From: Daphnia carinata
Taxonomy: Eukaryota; Arthropoda; Branchiopoda; Diplostraca; Daphniidae
NCBI RefSeq assembly: GCF_022539665.2
Contig: NC_081337.1
Span: 5,804,679 to 5,868,678 of the forward strand
Length of the DNA: 64,000 nucleotides
Reading direction: 5' to 3'
Shown here: one piece after another, positions 11,099 through 22,319 of the stretch
How the letters are laid out: each line of letters starts with the position of its first letter
Numbering within the stretch: the stretch's first letter is position 1
Position numbers and translations under genes: made by a program
Notes under the pieces: generated by a model
Database searches by the model: none
The model's input: only the letters and a program-made list of their open reading frames with translations
Told to the model about the DNA's origin: nothing

Positions 11099-14000
11099 GT
11101 GATTATTTAAAAGTGTGTGTTGGTGCGCTGCTGACGTTTAATAAGGTCTCGTTCTTGATGCTCGGCAGCTGTTTTCACCCTCGACACCTTTTTACCCCGT
11201 CGTTTCATCGAATCGCAGCAGCATGTGTTGTATCAACATAAGGGTTGGGGATTGCTCCGTTTGCTTTCGATGCTCTGTTGTTTTTTTTTTGTTTTTAAAA
11301 TTTTCCTATGTAAATACCAAGTCCCATCCCAACAAGGACTTTCTGGTTGGAATTCTTCGGCGAATCGTCATCTGTTTTGTTGTTGTAAAGAGTCCTGTTA
11401 CTGGAATCATGCCATCATCTTTTGTTTGAAGGGTAGGAGGATAGAAGTTGTAATAAGGACCTTACGATGTTATTAATAATAACTGTCTTGAGTCGCGACA
11501 CGCGTTATGAATGTAAAAAAAAAAAAAAATTGTATGGGCGTCCTGAAAGAGGGAATGAAAATAGTAGCCGAAGCCTGCTGATGTATTTGATGGTTGTCAA
11601 GCCGAATTGTGTGTAGGGACTGCATCAATGGGCCACTGCCGCCAGTATCAAAGTCTCGTTTCACGCTATCTTAAATTCTTGGACGACGATTTGAAGAAGA
11701 ACGGAACAACAGACGAAAAGAAATATGAATGTACATACAGACTTCGTTGTCTTTTCTTGGTCGTAACAAGGAACTTTGGAGCATGCTACACGACTCTTTT
11801 GAATGAATGTCTTCCCTATACACATGAATACTATGCGTCTATTGCCTTGTACCAGGAAGAAGAAAAAAAAAAGACCGCTCGCTCCGAATCATTAATCATA
11901 CTTTCAACTCAGGCTGGGGGAGGGGGGGGGGTGTATAGGATAAGCTACAAAGGTCAAACATCTAACAGAAAAAAAAAAATACATGAGACGGTGAAGCCAC
12001 TCTTTCTTTTTTTTTTTTTTTTTTGTTGGCCGTCGACTGCGGGTGAGTGTGCGAGATACGACCTTTTCATCCATGATCGGCTTCTCCCCTTTTTCATTCT
12101 TTCGGACAAAAAATATTTATGACATCTTTCATGAGCGGCTTGTGTGGACATTGGCGGTGACGTACATCTGTTGCATTTCTTTATAGACATTTAAAAAATA
12201 AAAAACCCAAAATGCCGCCCGATTCAGTTTGGTGTCTTGTCGATGGAATTAAAAACATTGAACTTATGGAAATTATTATTATTGGAATTTAATTGTTGCG
12301 CTGCGTGTGTCTTTTGAATTACAAAGAGACATGTCGTTCACTTTGAATGCGAAGAAGAACAACGTGTGTCGCCTTGACATTGGTCTACTTTCTTGTTACC
12401 ACTTTTTATTGCCCTCGTGTTACACAGGACGAAGTAGGAAGTGAAAATCGAGTTTCTTTTATTGTTTCTTTCGCTTTTTTTTTTTTTTTTTTTTAGAGAA
12501 GAATGACAACTTGCGCTTGAAAAGTGTCATGTTGTGCGGCTGTGCCGACATCTCATTTTGTGGTAAATGGCCGCGGCACACATTTCCCACCGAATAAGAA
12601 CCTGTCCTTTTCTCTCCCCCCCCTTTTTTTTCTTTTCGTTTTTATCTTTGTCGCTTTTCTCTTACCGTCTAGAGACAAGTGGAAGCTCAATAACAGTTTT
12701 CTTGACCATCTTTTTTGCATTTGCCCTTTATTTTTATTTTTTTTTTTGTTCCTTTTCTTTAACGTCAGCCAACGGTGGAGCAGGTTGCGTGTTGTCTTAT
12801 TGCAAAACAGGTTTTTTTTTGCCGAGCAATAAACACGTTTTTGGAAGAATGAGGATCGAAGAGGAACACAAAGTGGTTCACAAGTCCGATCGACTGCTGC
12901 GTTTCAGGTGTACGAACGATAAATTACCTTGTGCTATTTCGTCATTTGCTATTGGCACTTGGCGAACTGCCGGTAGACCTATTGCGCAAGACATTTGAAG
13001 GCGTTTATTATTGGACATCTTTTAAGTGGATTTCTTGTTCCTTTTCTCTTCGAATTTTTGAGCTTTCCCGTGCCGCTTTGGCGAAGTGCGCGAGTTGCAG
13101 CTATCACCTGGTCTTTTTTTTTTTTTTTCTTGCCATTTTAATTGAATTGAGTCTCAGTTATTTCAAAATTGTTGTATGCTAAGAGCGTGTTGCTTGAAAC
13201 TGAATGTCTTTTGGATTCCACATTTCTATGTCATTAAGTAAGTAATATTTCATAAACTTTGAGGGACCCTGATTTAAACCCTCCTTTATAATGAGATGAA
13301 CAGGGAGGGGGTTTCTCAAAGTCATGTCAAGGAGCCTGAACCTGAATGTTGTCATGGCATTTTGAAACGTGTATTGACCTCACATCTAATTTTCTGACTA
13401 CGACACCTGTTCGTAAATGGTGAGGCATAGACGAGTGATGGCTGCCGTCTGTAAGTAATGTCTGTGGTCTGTTTGTGTGTGTCTTATTTTTAACCCTGAT
13501 GGAAACAATTGTTAAAGATTGTCTACACAAGAGGAGAACCAAGTCCTTTGATTGACTTTCCTAGTTGCTGTCTGGAGTAGCTCATTTTCTTCTTTCCAAT
13601 GTCTGCCTAAGTGATAGTGATTCGTAATATATTCCGAAAGGGTCACTCTATTCGGAAGGTATCGCCTGGCCTGCGTGTTTGGGTCACTGTCTTTTTTTCT
13701 TTTTCTTTTTCTTTTTTTTTTTTTTTTTTTTAAACTTAACTTTCCAACGTGAAACTAGAGCCGCTTCTGTTTGTTTGTATACATTTGTTTCCTGTCATAA
13801 TCCATAATTTTTCGGTGATCAATTTCTTTTTACGCCGAAAGACACAAGATTTTTTTATTAAACTAAAAATCAAATGTTTTCAGTTTTAAACGTCGAGGAA
13901 GGCCTTTTGATTGACGAGTTTCCTATCGTCTTATCCTGAATTTTTCTTCCCCTTTAAGTGCTGCGTATAGAAACGCCTGTGGCTGAATTAGTAGAATTCA

Positions 14001-14718
14001 TTCCGAAATGTTTTTAATCTGCCATTTTTTGTTACTGGTGATGATGTTCTCACTCGATTGAAGAACATTTTCGAAAATTCTCCGACATATATGGAAAGCG
14101 GCTTTCACCGTGTTTTTACGCTGCAAGTTTCTTTGATTTCTCTTGATGGATTCATCGCTTATCATTTGGTTTTTTTTCTAGCTGGAACAGCTGGGATCTT
14201 TTGATTGATTTTTCTCAGGCTGCGACACGGCTGTGAAAGGTCCCTTTTCGATGTATCCTTTTTTTTTTCAAACTTCTATACGGATATTATTTTTTTTCCA
14301 ATCGGCCTGACTCAGCCCCTCACCTGTCTCATAGAATTATTTCTTCATTTCTAAAAGAGACATTTCCCAAATATGATTAGAGATTCGGGGGTTTTTCTTT
14401 TATATGAAATGAAAGGGTAAAATTATTATGGATGTATTGTTTCTTTATGTCAAGGTGTTTGATTCATTTAGCTGATTAAGTCTCATGCGACTTCGTAACA
14501 GTCTTCCAGTGCGTATAATATTAACCCTGATATAAAAAAAAAATTATTTGTCTGTAAGATAAGTTCTTTTTTTTTTTTTTTTATCGACCCTAGACGTTAC
14601 CACGATGACAAGAGTTTCCTGCTTCTCTAGTCGACACTTACGGTCATACCGGTAATATGAAATGATAAGGAAACATGCGGGTCACGGTTGTCACGCGTGT
14701 CCAAAAAGATGTTCAAAG

Positions 14719-14749
<31 letters not shown>

Positions 14750-16341
14750 CGACTCCTACGCACGGCTCTTTCCTTTAACTTGATGTTGCGAAAGTAAAAA
14801 CGACACGAGCGATTCATTTTTTTTTTTTTTTTTTTTTTTGCAGTGGTGAATGTATTCATTTGGATAGATTGAAAACACAACTTGGCATCGATGCACAATA
14901 AATTTGGAAGGCAAGGTTTCACTCATTTTTTTTTTTTTTTCGTGGATGGGTTTGGGTTCGCAAATCAACGGCACTTTCGGTTTAAAAAAAAATTCATTTA
15001 TGTACATCATTGATATTTTTTCTATCGAGACGATTAACAGCACACATAGGGAAAAATGGGAAACATTTTTTAAAAGTAATAAAGCCATCAAGCAGGACCT
15101 CTGCGTCGATCAAACGGGGAATTCTCGGACTGGCAACAAACTTCCGGATCCGTTTTTTTCATGGACAAAACATTTTTTTTATTTTTATTTTTATTTTTTT
15201 ATTTTTTTTTTTTTTCCTTTTCTAAACCGAGTTCACTGAGCATCAGGAAAAAGGAGTCGAGATGGATACAGTACAATTTTAGTTTTTTGTTTTTTTTCAA
15301 ATATAGCACACTATGAGGGGAAAACAATTGGCGTCGACATATCAGTCCATTTTTTTTTTAAACATGAAAGGCACACTGTTGAGAATGAAAGAAAAAAAAC
15401 GGTTTTAAGAAAGGGCCGGAAGAAGACGTCAATGGAGAAAAAAGGCACGTGTGTACAATATACAAAAATGGAAGAAAGGCATTCAAGAGAGCAATTGGGA
15501 AGTCCGGTTTGGGAAAGACACAGGCACTTGATGGCTGGCAAGTTTGATATGCAATCATTCTCATTGGTTTTTCGAATGAATTTCAGGCGACGCCTCCATC
15601 CAGTTCGTTGTTTGTTTTTTTCTTTTCTTTTAAAGTTGGTTTTTTTTTACATGATGGAGGGCACTTGGTTTGGTCTCTTTGATAAATGAGAAAGAAAAAA
15701 AAAAGGTTTAAAAAAAAAATGCATTACATTTGAAGCCAATTTGTGTTTGTTCTGTCCATCGCTCTTTGGGTCGATCGGCTCGATCCGCCATGATATCAGA
15801 CAGCAACTCCTGATCGCTTGTTTTCTTTTTACGTATTGCTGCTACTGGTCTCGGTCCCAACAAACGAAGTACCTTTATCACAGTACACTTTTTTGTGTTT
15901 GGATTTTTTTTTTTTTTTTTTTCGTTCTTTCTCAAAAGTTCGCCCATTTTCTCCGAGTGGATTTCTGTTGGAAAAAAAAAAAGGAAAACATTAGATACGA
16001 AAATCGTGAAAAACATTTTTCACAGCTTAAAAAATATGTATTTTTTTTTTGTCACCCTATTTCTGTTCTTTACTAGATTTTTTTTTCCCCCTTATTTCTT
16101 ATGGCTAAATCCGATTGAATGCATTGCTGTATACACTGGGCCTTTTTTAAAAAAAAATTTATAGTATTTGAGAAAAAGAAACTTTCGATACATATCTGGC
16201 GATGAAAAGAGGCCATTGTGACAATAGATTCTCTCTCTCTTTCACCCTGTACAACAGCAGAAGACCGTCAACCCATGGGGTCCACTACTTGTAGTTCGCA
16301 TAAAACTCTTAAATCTTTTCTACGGAGGAACTTGTAGAAGA

Positions 16342-16375
<34 letters not shown>

Positions 16376-16818
16376 GGGATAACATGGAAATCCCTTTTCC
16401 CAATATAGGTTCCAGCTCTAGGACCAACAACAGTTGGCCACAATTGTGTTTGAAAAAGAGGGATGACCCAATAGGTTCTATGTGACCAGCAACAGTTTTG
16501 GGGATGTGGAGAAAATGCGTCACAATTTCCTCCCGCATTGTGCGCGCGTTATATTTATATATCGCGCTGGATAAATACAAAAGTAAAAGTCTGAAGCTAC
16601 CCAATGTCAATAGGAAATAGAGAAACACACCTCTTCTTTTCTTTACTTCCTGGATATCGGTACGGTAGGGAAATAAAAAAAAAAAAAAAAAAAAAAGCTA
16701 CGAATGCTGAGACATCGGTCACCAACGTTTTGTGGACGGAGACAGGAGGACGTTTTCGGTTGCAACAACAACTAAAAAATCAAATAGGAAAAGCGGAAAT
16801 TTACCTGTGCGAATTGTT

Positions 16819-16824
16819 TTTATT
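16819..16824 (-). terminator. AATAAA polyadenylation hexamer overlapping the ASH stop codon
   Basis: On the minus strand the last codons CAA TAA are followed by AAA, so AATAAA at 16819-16824 contains the TAA stop at 16820-16822. If used, it would give an extremely short 3' UTR. A splice-donor-like CACAG|GTAAAT sits about 15 bases further downstream (junction at 16805/16804), so a longer, spliced 3' UTR is an alternative. Expression is not known from the sequence. Confidence 0.4.
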
Positions 16825-17548
16825 GACTCTGCTGCCACCAGGAAATGGCGTCGAGCAACTCGTCCTCGTTGGGCGCATCGACGCCTTCTGCGGTAAAGTC
16901 GGGCGCGTCGTAGACGTCGTAGAGATCGTTGGTGACACCGTTGTTGTTGTTGCCACCGCAGCCGCCCCATTGGGACGAGGCGGTGAAGTAGGAGTGTTCG
17001 GACCCGTAGCAGGATGGCGTAGGTGATGAGGCGTCGCTGTAGTTAGATGGTGACAGTGACGTGCCCATGGAAGGCTGATGGACTCCGTAGGTGAAGCTCT
17101 TGGTCTGAAGGTGAGCGGGCGGCGACATGTTTTCGGACGAGGAGCAGGCGCTGGACGAAACGGAGGAAACCGAGTCACTGCAGCCGTCCGAGTCGAGCAT
17201 CTCTTGAAGGCTGCGGATGTATTCGACGGCGCATCGCAGCGTGTCCACCTTGCTGACCTTGCGGCTTTTGCTGCCTCCGCTGGACGACCGTCCGCTGTCG
17301 CTTCCGCTCGCCTCGCAGAAGGAAGTCGGGATGTGTTGGCGAAGGACGGCGAAACCCATGTTGACCTGCTTGACGCGGTTGCGCTCGCGAGCGTTGCGGC
17401 GCGCTACAGAGGCTGGCGGCGCCGGCGGAAGAACATAGCCGAGGCTGTTGAATTGGATGCGCTTCTTGGCGGAGCTACCAGCCGAAACGCCAGCCATCGC
17501 GGGCTGGATGGGCCGCTTGGTGCCAGCGCTCGATTTGATGGGTGTTAA

Positions 17549-17579
<31 letters not shown>

Positions 17580-17681
17580 GTGGTGGTGGTTGAATTGCAT
17601 CTGCACGGCCGGCGATGAATTCATGGGCGAGTACGTCATCGGTGGCGGGGACATCTTCTGTGGGCTGCTGTTCATCATCAT
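16820..17681 (-). CDS. ASH: Achaete-scute homologue, proneural bHLH transcription factor (frame broken in a CAA repeat)
   Basis: Nuclear class II bHLH factor, expected to dimerise with Daughterless/E proteins on E-boxes and specify neural precursors. The downstream frame (open 17620-16820; first ATG at 17497) encodes 225 residues from that ATG. The basic region [14 protein letters not shown] is at residues 33-46, helix 1 at about 47-60, a Ser/Gly-rich loop at about 61-79, and helix 2 [19 protein letters not shown] at about 80-99. The C-terminus ELLDAISWW is the acidic-Trp motif of achaete-scute proteins. A second frame begins at 17681 ([14 protein letters not shown]), runs through His3-Gln10 and stops at 17475. 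Such an N-terminus is typical of ASH proteins. The two frames differ by one base, with the switch at or near the (CAA)10 tract. The gene is otherwise intronless, as usual for the family. Family assignment is very secure; the true N-terminus is not. Confidence 0.93.
17550..17590. repeat. (TTG)10 plus (TGG) tract, coding (CAA)10 in ASH
   Basis: On the minus strand three CAC are followed by ten CAA codons, giving polyHis-polyGln in the N-terminal ASH frame or polyThr-polyAsn in the bHLH frame. This is the most probable site of the one-base register change between the two parts of the gene. Confidence 0.9.
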
Positions 17682-18700
17682 TTTTTTTTTCTTCTAGAGA
17701 ACGAAGGTTAGCAGTTTGTGCTCACTTTGAGAAAAAAAAAAAGAAATCCTGTGAAAGGAAACGCACTGAATTGTTTTCTGACTCGTGCCGAAAGGAGTTT
17801 AGAAAACTTTGGGGATTGAATCGGAACGAGTTGTTTTTGAAAAAAAAAAGGCGGTTGTTTTGGCTAGGCAATAAGCACTGAGGAAAAAAAAATCGAACAA
17901 GTTAATCGTGGGAGAGACGTGGGAAAGGAACAATCCGTTCAGCTCGGGAGCTTCGTCCCGAATGACTGTTTTCCAGCCACAACTGCTTGCTCTTGTACCC
18001 TCCGCTCTTGCTTGCTCACCGGTCTCCCTCACAACAACACTGAAATTGGGCGGAGCTTAGACATTTCTTTTTTCTTTTCTTTTGTAGTAACCCTGCTCTT
18101 TCGCTTCCTGACAATGAACCCTATAGCCTCGGGAAAGATAAGCGTGTATTTCTTTTTTTTTTTTCTCCCTCCCGTCGTTTGCCCTCCTCCTCCTCCTTTT
18201 CTTCCACCCCCAACGCACCCTCCACCCAACTAACCCCACCCGAACGTAAACTCCCCCAAAAAACTGTGCAGGGAGCCGAAAGCAGCAGGGAGTGCTGGGC
18301 ATGTCGAGAAAGAGAACGGCGCGCGATTCAAGCAACTGCTAGCGCGTCGCGTGTGTGTGTGGATTCTTCGGCGCGTGTCCACTTTTTTTTTTTTCTTTAT
18401 ATCTTCCTATCTCTTATTTCCTTCTGAAACTTGTTTCTTTTTTTCTTTTTTTCTTGGGCATAGGTTCAAAAATAGGAAGAAATCAACAACAGAAAAACAG
18501 TAACTTTTCTTTTGAAAGAATGCTAGGCTCTCCCCTTCTATTCGTTTTTCCTTTTTAAAATTTCCCTCACTATTGAAACAAAAACCTGTTCGAAAACCGG
18601 TTTCATTCGATTATCCATTCTCGCCGTCTAATGTTTTATCATCAGAAATACATACCGTAATGTACGTGCTGCTATGCTTATTAGCTATTATTACAATCTA
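17682..18700 (-). promoter_or_regulatory. Upstream (promoter-proximal) region of ASH with Su(H)-like and Grainyhead-like sites
   Basis: The kilobase 5' of the ASH start contains two adjacent Su(H)-like heptamers on the plus strand: GTGGGAG at 17908-17914 and GTGGGAA at 17919-17925, the latter a perfect GTGRGAA match. It also has two Grainyhead-like octamers, AACCTGTT at 18583-18590 and AACCGGTT at 18595-18602, and a TATAAA-like hexamer on the minus strand at 18396-18401. Such sites are known regulators of proneural and epithelial genes; their use here is inference from short motifs that also occur by chance. Confidence 0.3.
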
Positions 18701-21700
18701 AAGGATTTTTCTCACTTTTTTTTTTTTTTTTGTTGCCTTCCCATCTAAAGTGAAAACGGTTGGGAAATAGAAAACAAACAAACAACAAAAAAAAAAAAAC
18801 CAACGCTACCGGGGAAAAACAACACATTATAATCTTGGGGATTTTCATATTTTATTTCTCCTTTATTTTTAGCCAGCCCTTTTTTTTTTTTTTTTTTTTT
18901 AGAAATTTTATTTGTTTAAAAAAGAAGGCACATGCCTCCCAGACATGCTAGCTGTCTCGAAAAACAATTGATTGATGGTAATCGGTACAATTGTTTTGCG
19001 ATTTTCTCTCTTTTGATCCTCTCGGCTGGTGGTTAGAGCAGTAGCTGCTACTATCCTCAGCAAATGTACAGAAAAAAAAAAAAATAGATTTCGGTGGTCC
19101 GTGATGGATATCTTCTTCTTTTTTTTTGTCTTCCTTATATAGCGCATATCTACTTCCTTTTGTTTCGCTCGGAAATCCTCACCAGGAGGGCGTGAGTTTT
19201 ATGCTGTGGAGAGACGGAGAGAGAGAGAAACAAGTGAGTCGTCTTGTTCGTCTTCAGCTTTTTGCTTTGTGTGTTCTTGCTTAATCATGTACAAGATCTT
19301 TGATTAGCATCTACTGAGCACACTAGCACCACCAACAGCAGGCGCTTCCGATTCTATTTTTGGGTGCAACCGGTGTGCTGCGCACCTTTCACTTGTTTAC
19401 CTTCTTGTTTCACATCAAAGAGCTTGAGCATATTTTAGAATCAATTAGGTGATCAATATCAGCTGATTGGCCTTCGTCCACTTCTATTTTTCTGCGAGGG
19501 GCGTTTGAAAAACGAATAGTCGGAAGTAGACGGAAGTGCTCGTGAAAAAGTGACAATTGACCCACCGCTTTTGCTGTCCATAAATCACTTGATTATTGCA
19601 TTATGTAAATGAACGGAAGTAGTGGGGTGCTTCCCTTTGAATTGATTTCATTATTTTATTTATTTTGAAAAAAAAAAAAAAAACTGAGTCAGTGATTTTG
19701 CTTTCTTCTTTAATGATATTTTTTGACGGGTTGTTGTCGTTCGGAACGACGTAAACACACATACGAGTTATGTTTTGTTGTTATTGTTATTGTTATTACT
19801 ATTACTGCATATCACCAATATAAAACACGTTGCCAAACCCTGGTGAGCAGCAATACGAGCCCATAACTAAAGTCGTTTCAATGAGGGAGGTCTACCCTGC
19901 GACGTGTGGTGTAGCTCCTGTAGCTACATGGTGGCACGCGAGGTGCTCGTTAAACGCCGGGCAGCCCATCAAAACCCACGCGGCACTACTCCATAAAAAT
20001 ATTTTCATCATCTGGCTACTGAAATTTTTCTTCTTTTATTTTTCTATCGGGCTCTCGAATGCTGGGTGCACGATGTTTGCACGATATGCATTCCCAAGAT
20101 TTCAAACGAAAGGGATCTGAATTTTTTAAAACATATTTTTGAGGAGGCAAACAAGGATACAAACGAAAAAAAAACCGGAAATTATTTTAAATGTTCCAGG
20201 ACGCACGCGGCTGAAATGCGATCTTTGTGTCGTGTTCCAGCAGAGCATTTTTCTCAAACTGGCATTCGTTTTATTTTCGATTCTTCTACTTTAGTAGGCC
20301 ATATTTTTCAATTGTTAATAGTGGTTTAGTTGCACGTAGCCTTTCTTGCGTTCCAGCTCGGCCCAAGGATCAAACAACTCCAATTACTGAGTTTGAGCAT
20401 TTTCCTTCATCCTCTAAATTTCAATCGAAAAAACAAAACGTTCTGTTCTTCGCGTTCGATTGCCGTCAATGTGCCGAATAAACGGCTCTTTGATTTGGCA
20501 CCAACCTTTTCTCTCTCTTGTTTCGGCCCACGTCCAATGACCAAAAGTTGTCACCTTACGCGCAGCCAAGAGGCAAAACGTTTAACGTCCGATGCGTGCC
20601 CCTCATTAGCTGTTTGCGTGGCTCGTAAAAGAAAAAGGTGATGGAAAGGCGGCGTGCGAAGGGACTCGGTTGCGGTGTGTTTCTTTGTGGCGTGTGCCGA
20701 CCGCGAGGGGTTTGTTTGGCGATTGACATCATCGTCATCATCTGGTTTGTTCAGCTTAGAGATAGATGCATCTAGCGCGCGCGCTCGCCTCTCATTCGGC
20801 TTCATGGAAATTGGAGCAAAAAGGCGGGCCGACATGTTTATGACTATTGACAGCCGCCTATGCGGCTATCGACAAACGGTGTCGATGACTGTACGTGTGC
20901 ACACTAATATACAATAATCATATTCTCAAAAAAAAAAAAAAGCTAATTGCCCCTATCCCCCTTGATGGATTTGCTTGACTTGACTCTATAATCTTCCAAA
21001 AACTGACCGCAATTTTTAGATATGCATCGATCGTAAAATGCTCTTTAAATCGTGTTGATTTCCCAAGTTCCAGCCTTGGCGTTGCGAGTTAAGAACTTGG
21101 AAGAGTGAACGCGTTTTGCAAGGGCGCTGGTGCATTCAGTCAACGAAGAGAGGATGTTTTTCAAAAGCTTATAGATGTTTCAATCTTTGGAGAATAATCC
21201 GTGTTTTGACGGATCGTTTCCAACGACAATAACACCACAGTCCTGTTTGCGAAATGGGGAAATCGTTTAGCCGCCCAACTTTGAATAGATATTCTTGCTG
21301 GATGTGTTTGAAAAGCTTTGCCATTGAGACTCCGCAATACAAGCTAAAAAGGTGAATGAAAGGATTGGCGCATAATCGGCTCGGAGAAATCGCGCAAGTC
21401 CTGCTCGTATTGCACAATGAGCGTTAAAACTTGGCGTATTATGTGAAAGGGGATTGCACTCCTGGACCAAGGGTCTATACGTTTTACAGCAATCCTTTCG
21501 CGAAAGACGACTCGCAGGGCGGTCTCTCTAGGCTTTTGGCATCATGTAAAGAGGCTCTTTGCTTGTCTGCTGTTTCGTTGCATTTGATACTCCCTCCTTT
21601 TTTTTGGTTTGGATTTTGTGCAATTGATGCGAAAAAAAAATAGGTCGCCATGTGCTGTAACGAGATCTGCGAACGGCCTTTTTTCTATTCACGTCCAGTC

Positions 21701-22299
21701 GATAAGACGTATCGCTTTTATTCTTATTCACTTTCTTTCTCTATAAAAAGAGAGCCAGCAAATGTAATTCTTTGTTCAAAATGACACTTGCAGGGAACTT
21801 GTATTTTACTTTATCTTTATTACAATTTTTCTTTTTGTTATTATTTATCAGGGAAATGATGTATGCTGGTGGTGGGTCCAAAGATCTGTGGTCTCGTTAT
21901 TAGCTGCCGCGCTTTGCTAACACGTTTGTCTTGTGCGTCCCACATCATCGTTTTCCGCGAAATATATGGAAGCAGATTGTTTGGCTTGCATTCTCCGAAG
22001 CTGTGCGTGTATCTCAGCTTTTTTTTTTTCCCCCACATTTGTTATACATTGGTATATAGCGGTGATTATCAATATCTTAAAATAATATTTTGCGGGTGAG
22101 AGAAAAAAAAAATTGTTGTTGACACGGCGGGGGATCGGGTTGGATTATAAAAATTGAATTGTGTGAAATGGGGAAGGGGGAAAGAAAAAAGGAGTGCATG
22201 CGAAGAACACAAGAGGAAGTAGAAGAAGAGGAGTGTGCGGGGAAGAAGAAGAAGAATGTTATCTGAGAATAGAACCATTGAGCTGTGAATGGAACGTAG

Positions 22300-22319
22300 A
22301 AAAAAAAAAAAAAAAAAAA
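22300..22319. repeat. Poly(A) tract
   Basis: About 20 consecutive A, one of many such tracts in the left three quarters of the window. Confidence 0.85.

Larger units (their letters stand above)
851..16799. other. Long gene-free stretch rich in poly-T/poly-A and microsatellites
   Basis: I see no exon with credible splice sites and protein-like composition in about 16 kb. The open frames present are dominated by Phe or Lys runs translated from T and A tracts. T or A runs of 10-30 bases recur every few hundred bases, with interspersed CA, TC, ATT, AAAT, GC and G tracts. A GC-richer patch lies at about 9650-9730 and another at about 10010-10090, without open frames. This DNA lies 3' of the ASH gene and could be distal regulatory or simply intergenic. 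Confidence 0.6.

Noticed and set aside
11607-12122. 171-codon plus-strand frame
   Set aside because: The second half is made of Lys, Gly and Phe runs from simple tracts; no splice sites or domain supports the first half.
16604-17548. Plus-strand open frames of 140 and 156 codons opposite ASH
   Set aside because: They are antisense shadows of the GC-rich bHLH coding sequence; the minus frame has an unmistakable bHLH domain.
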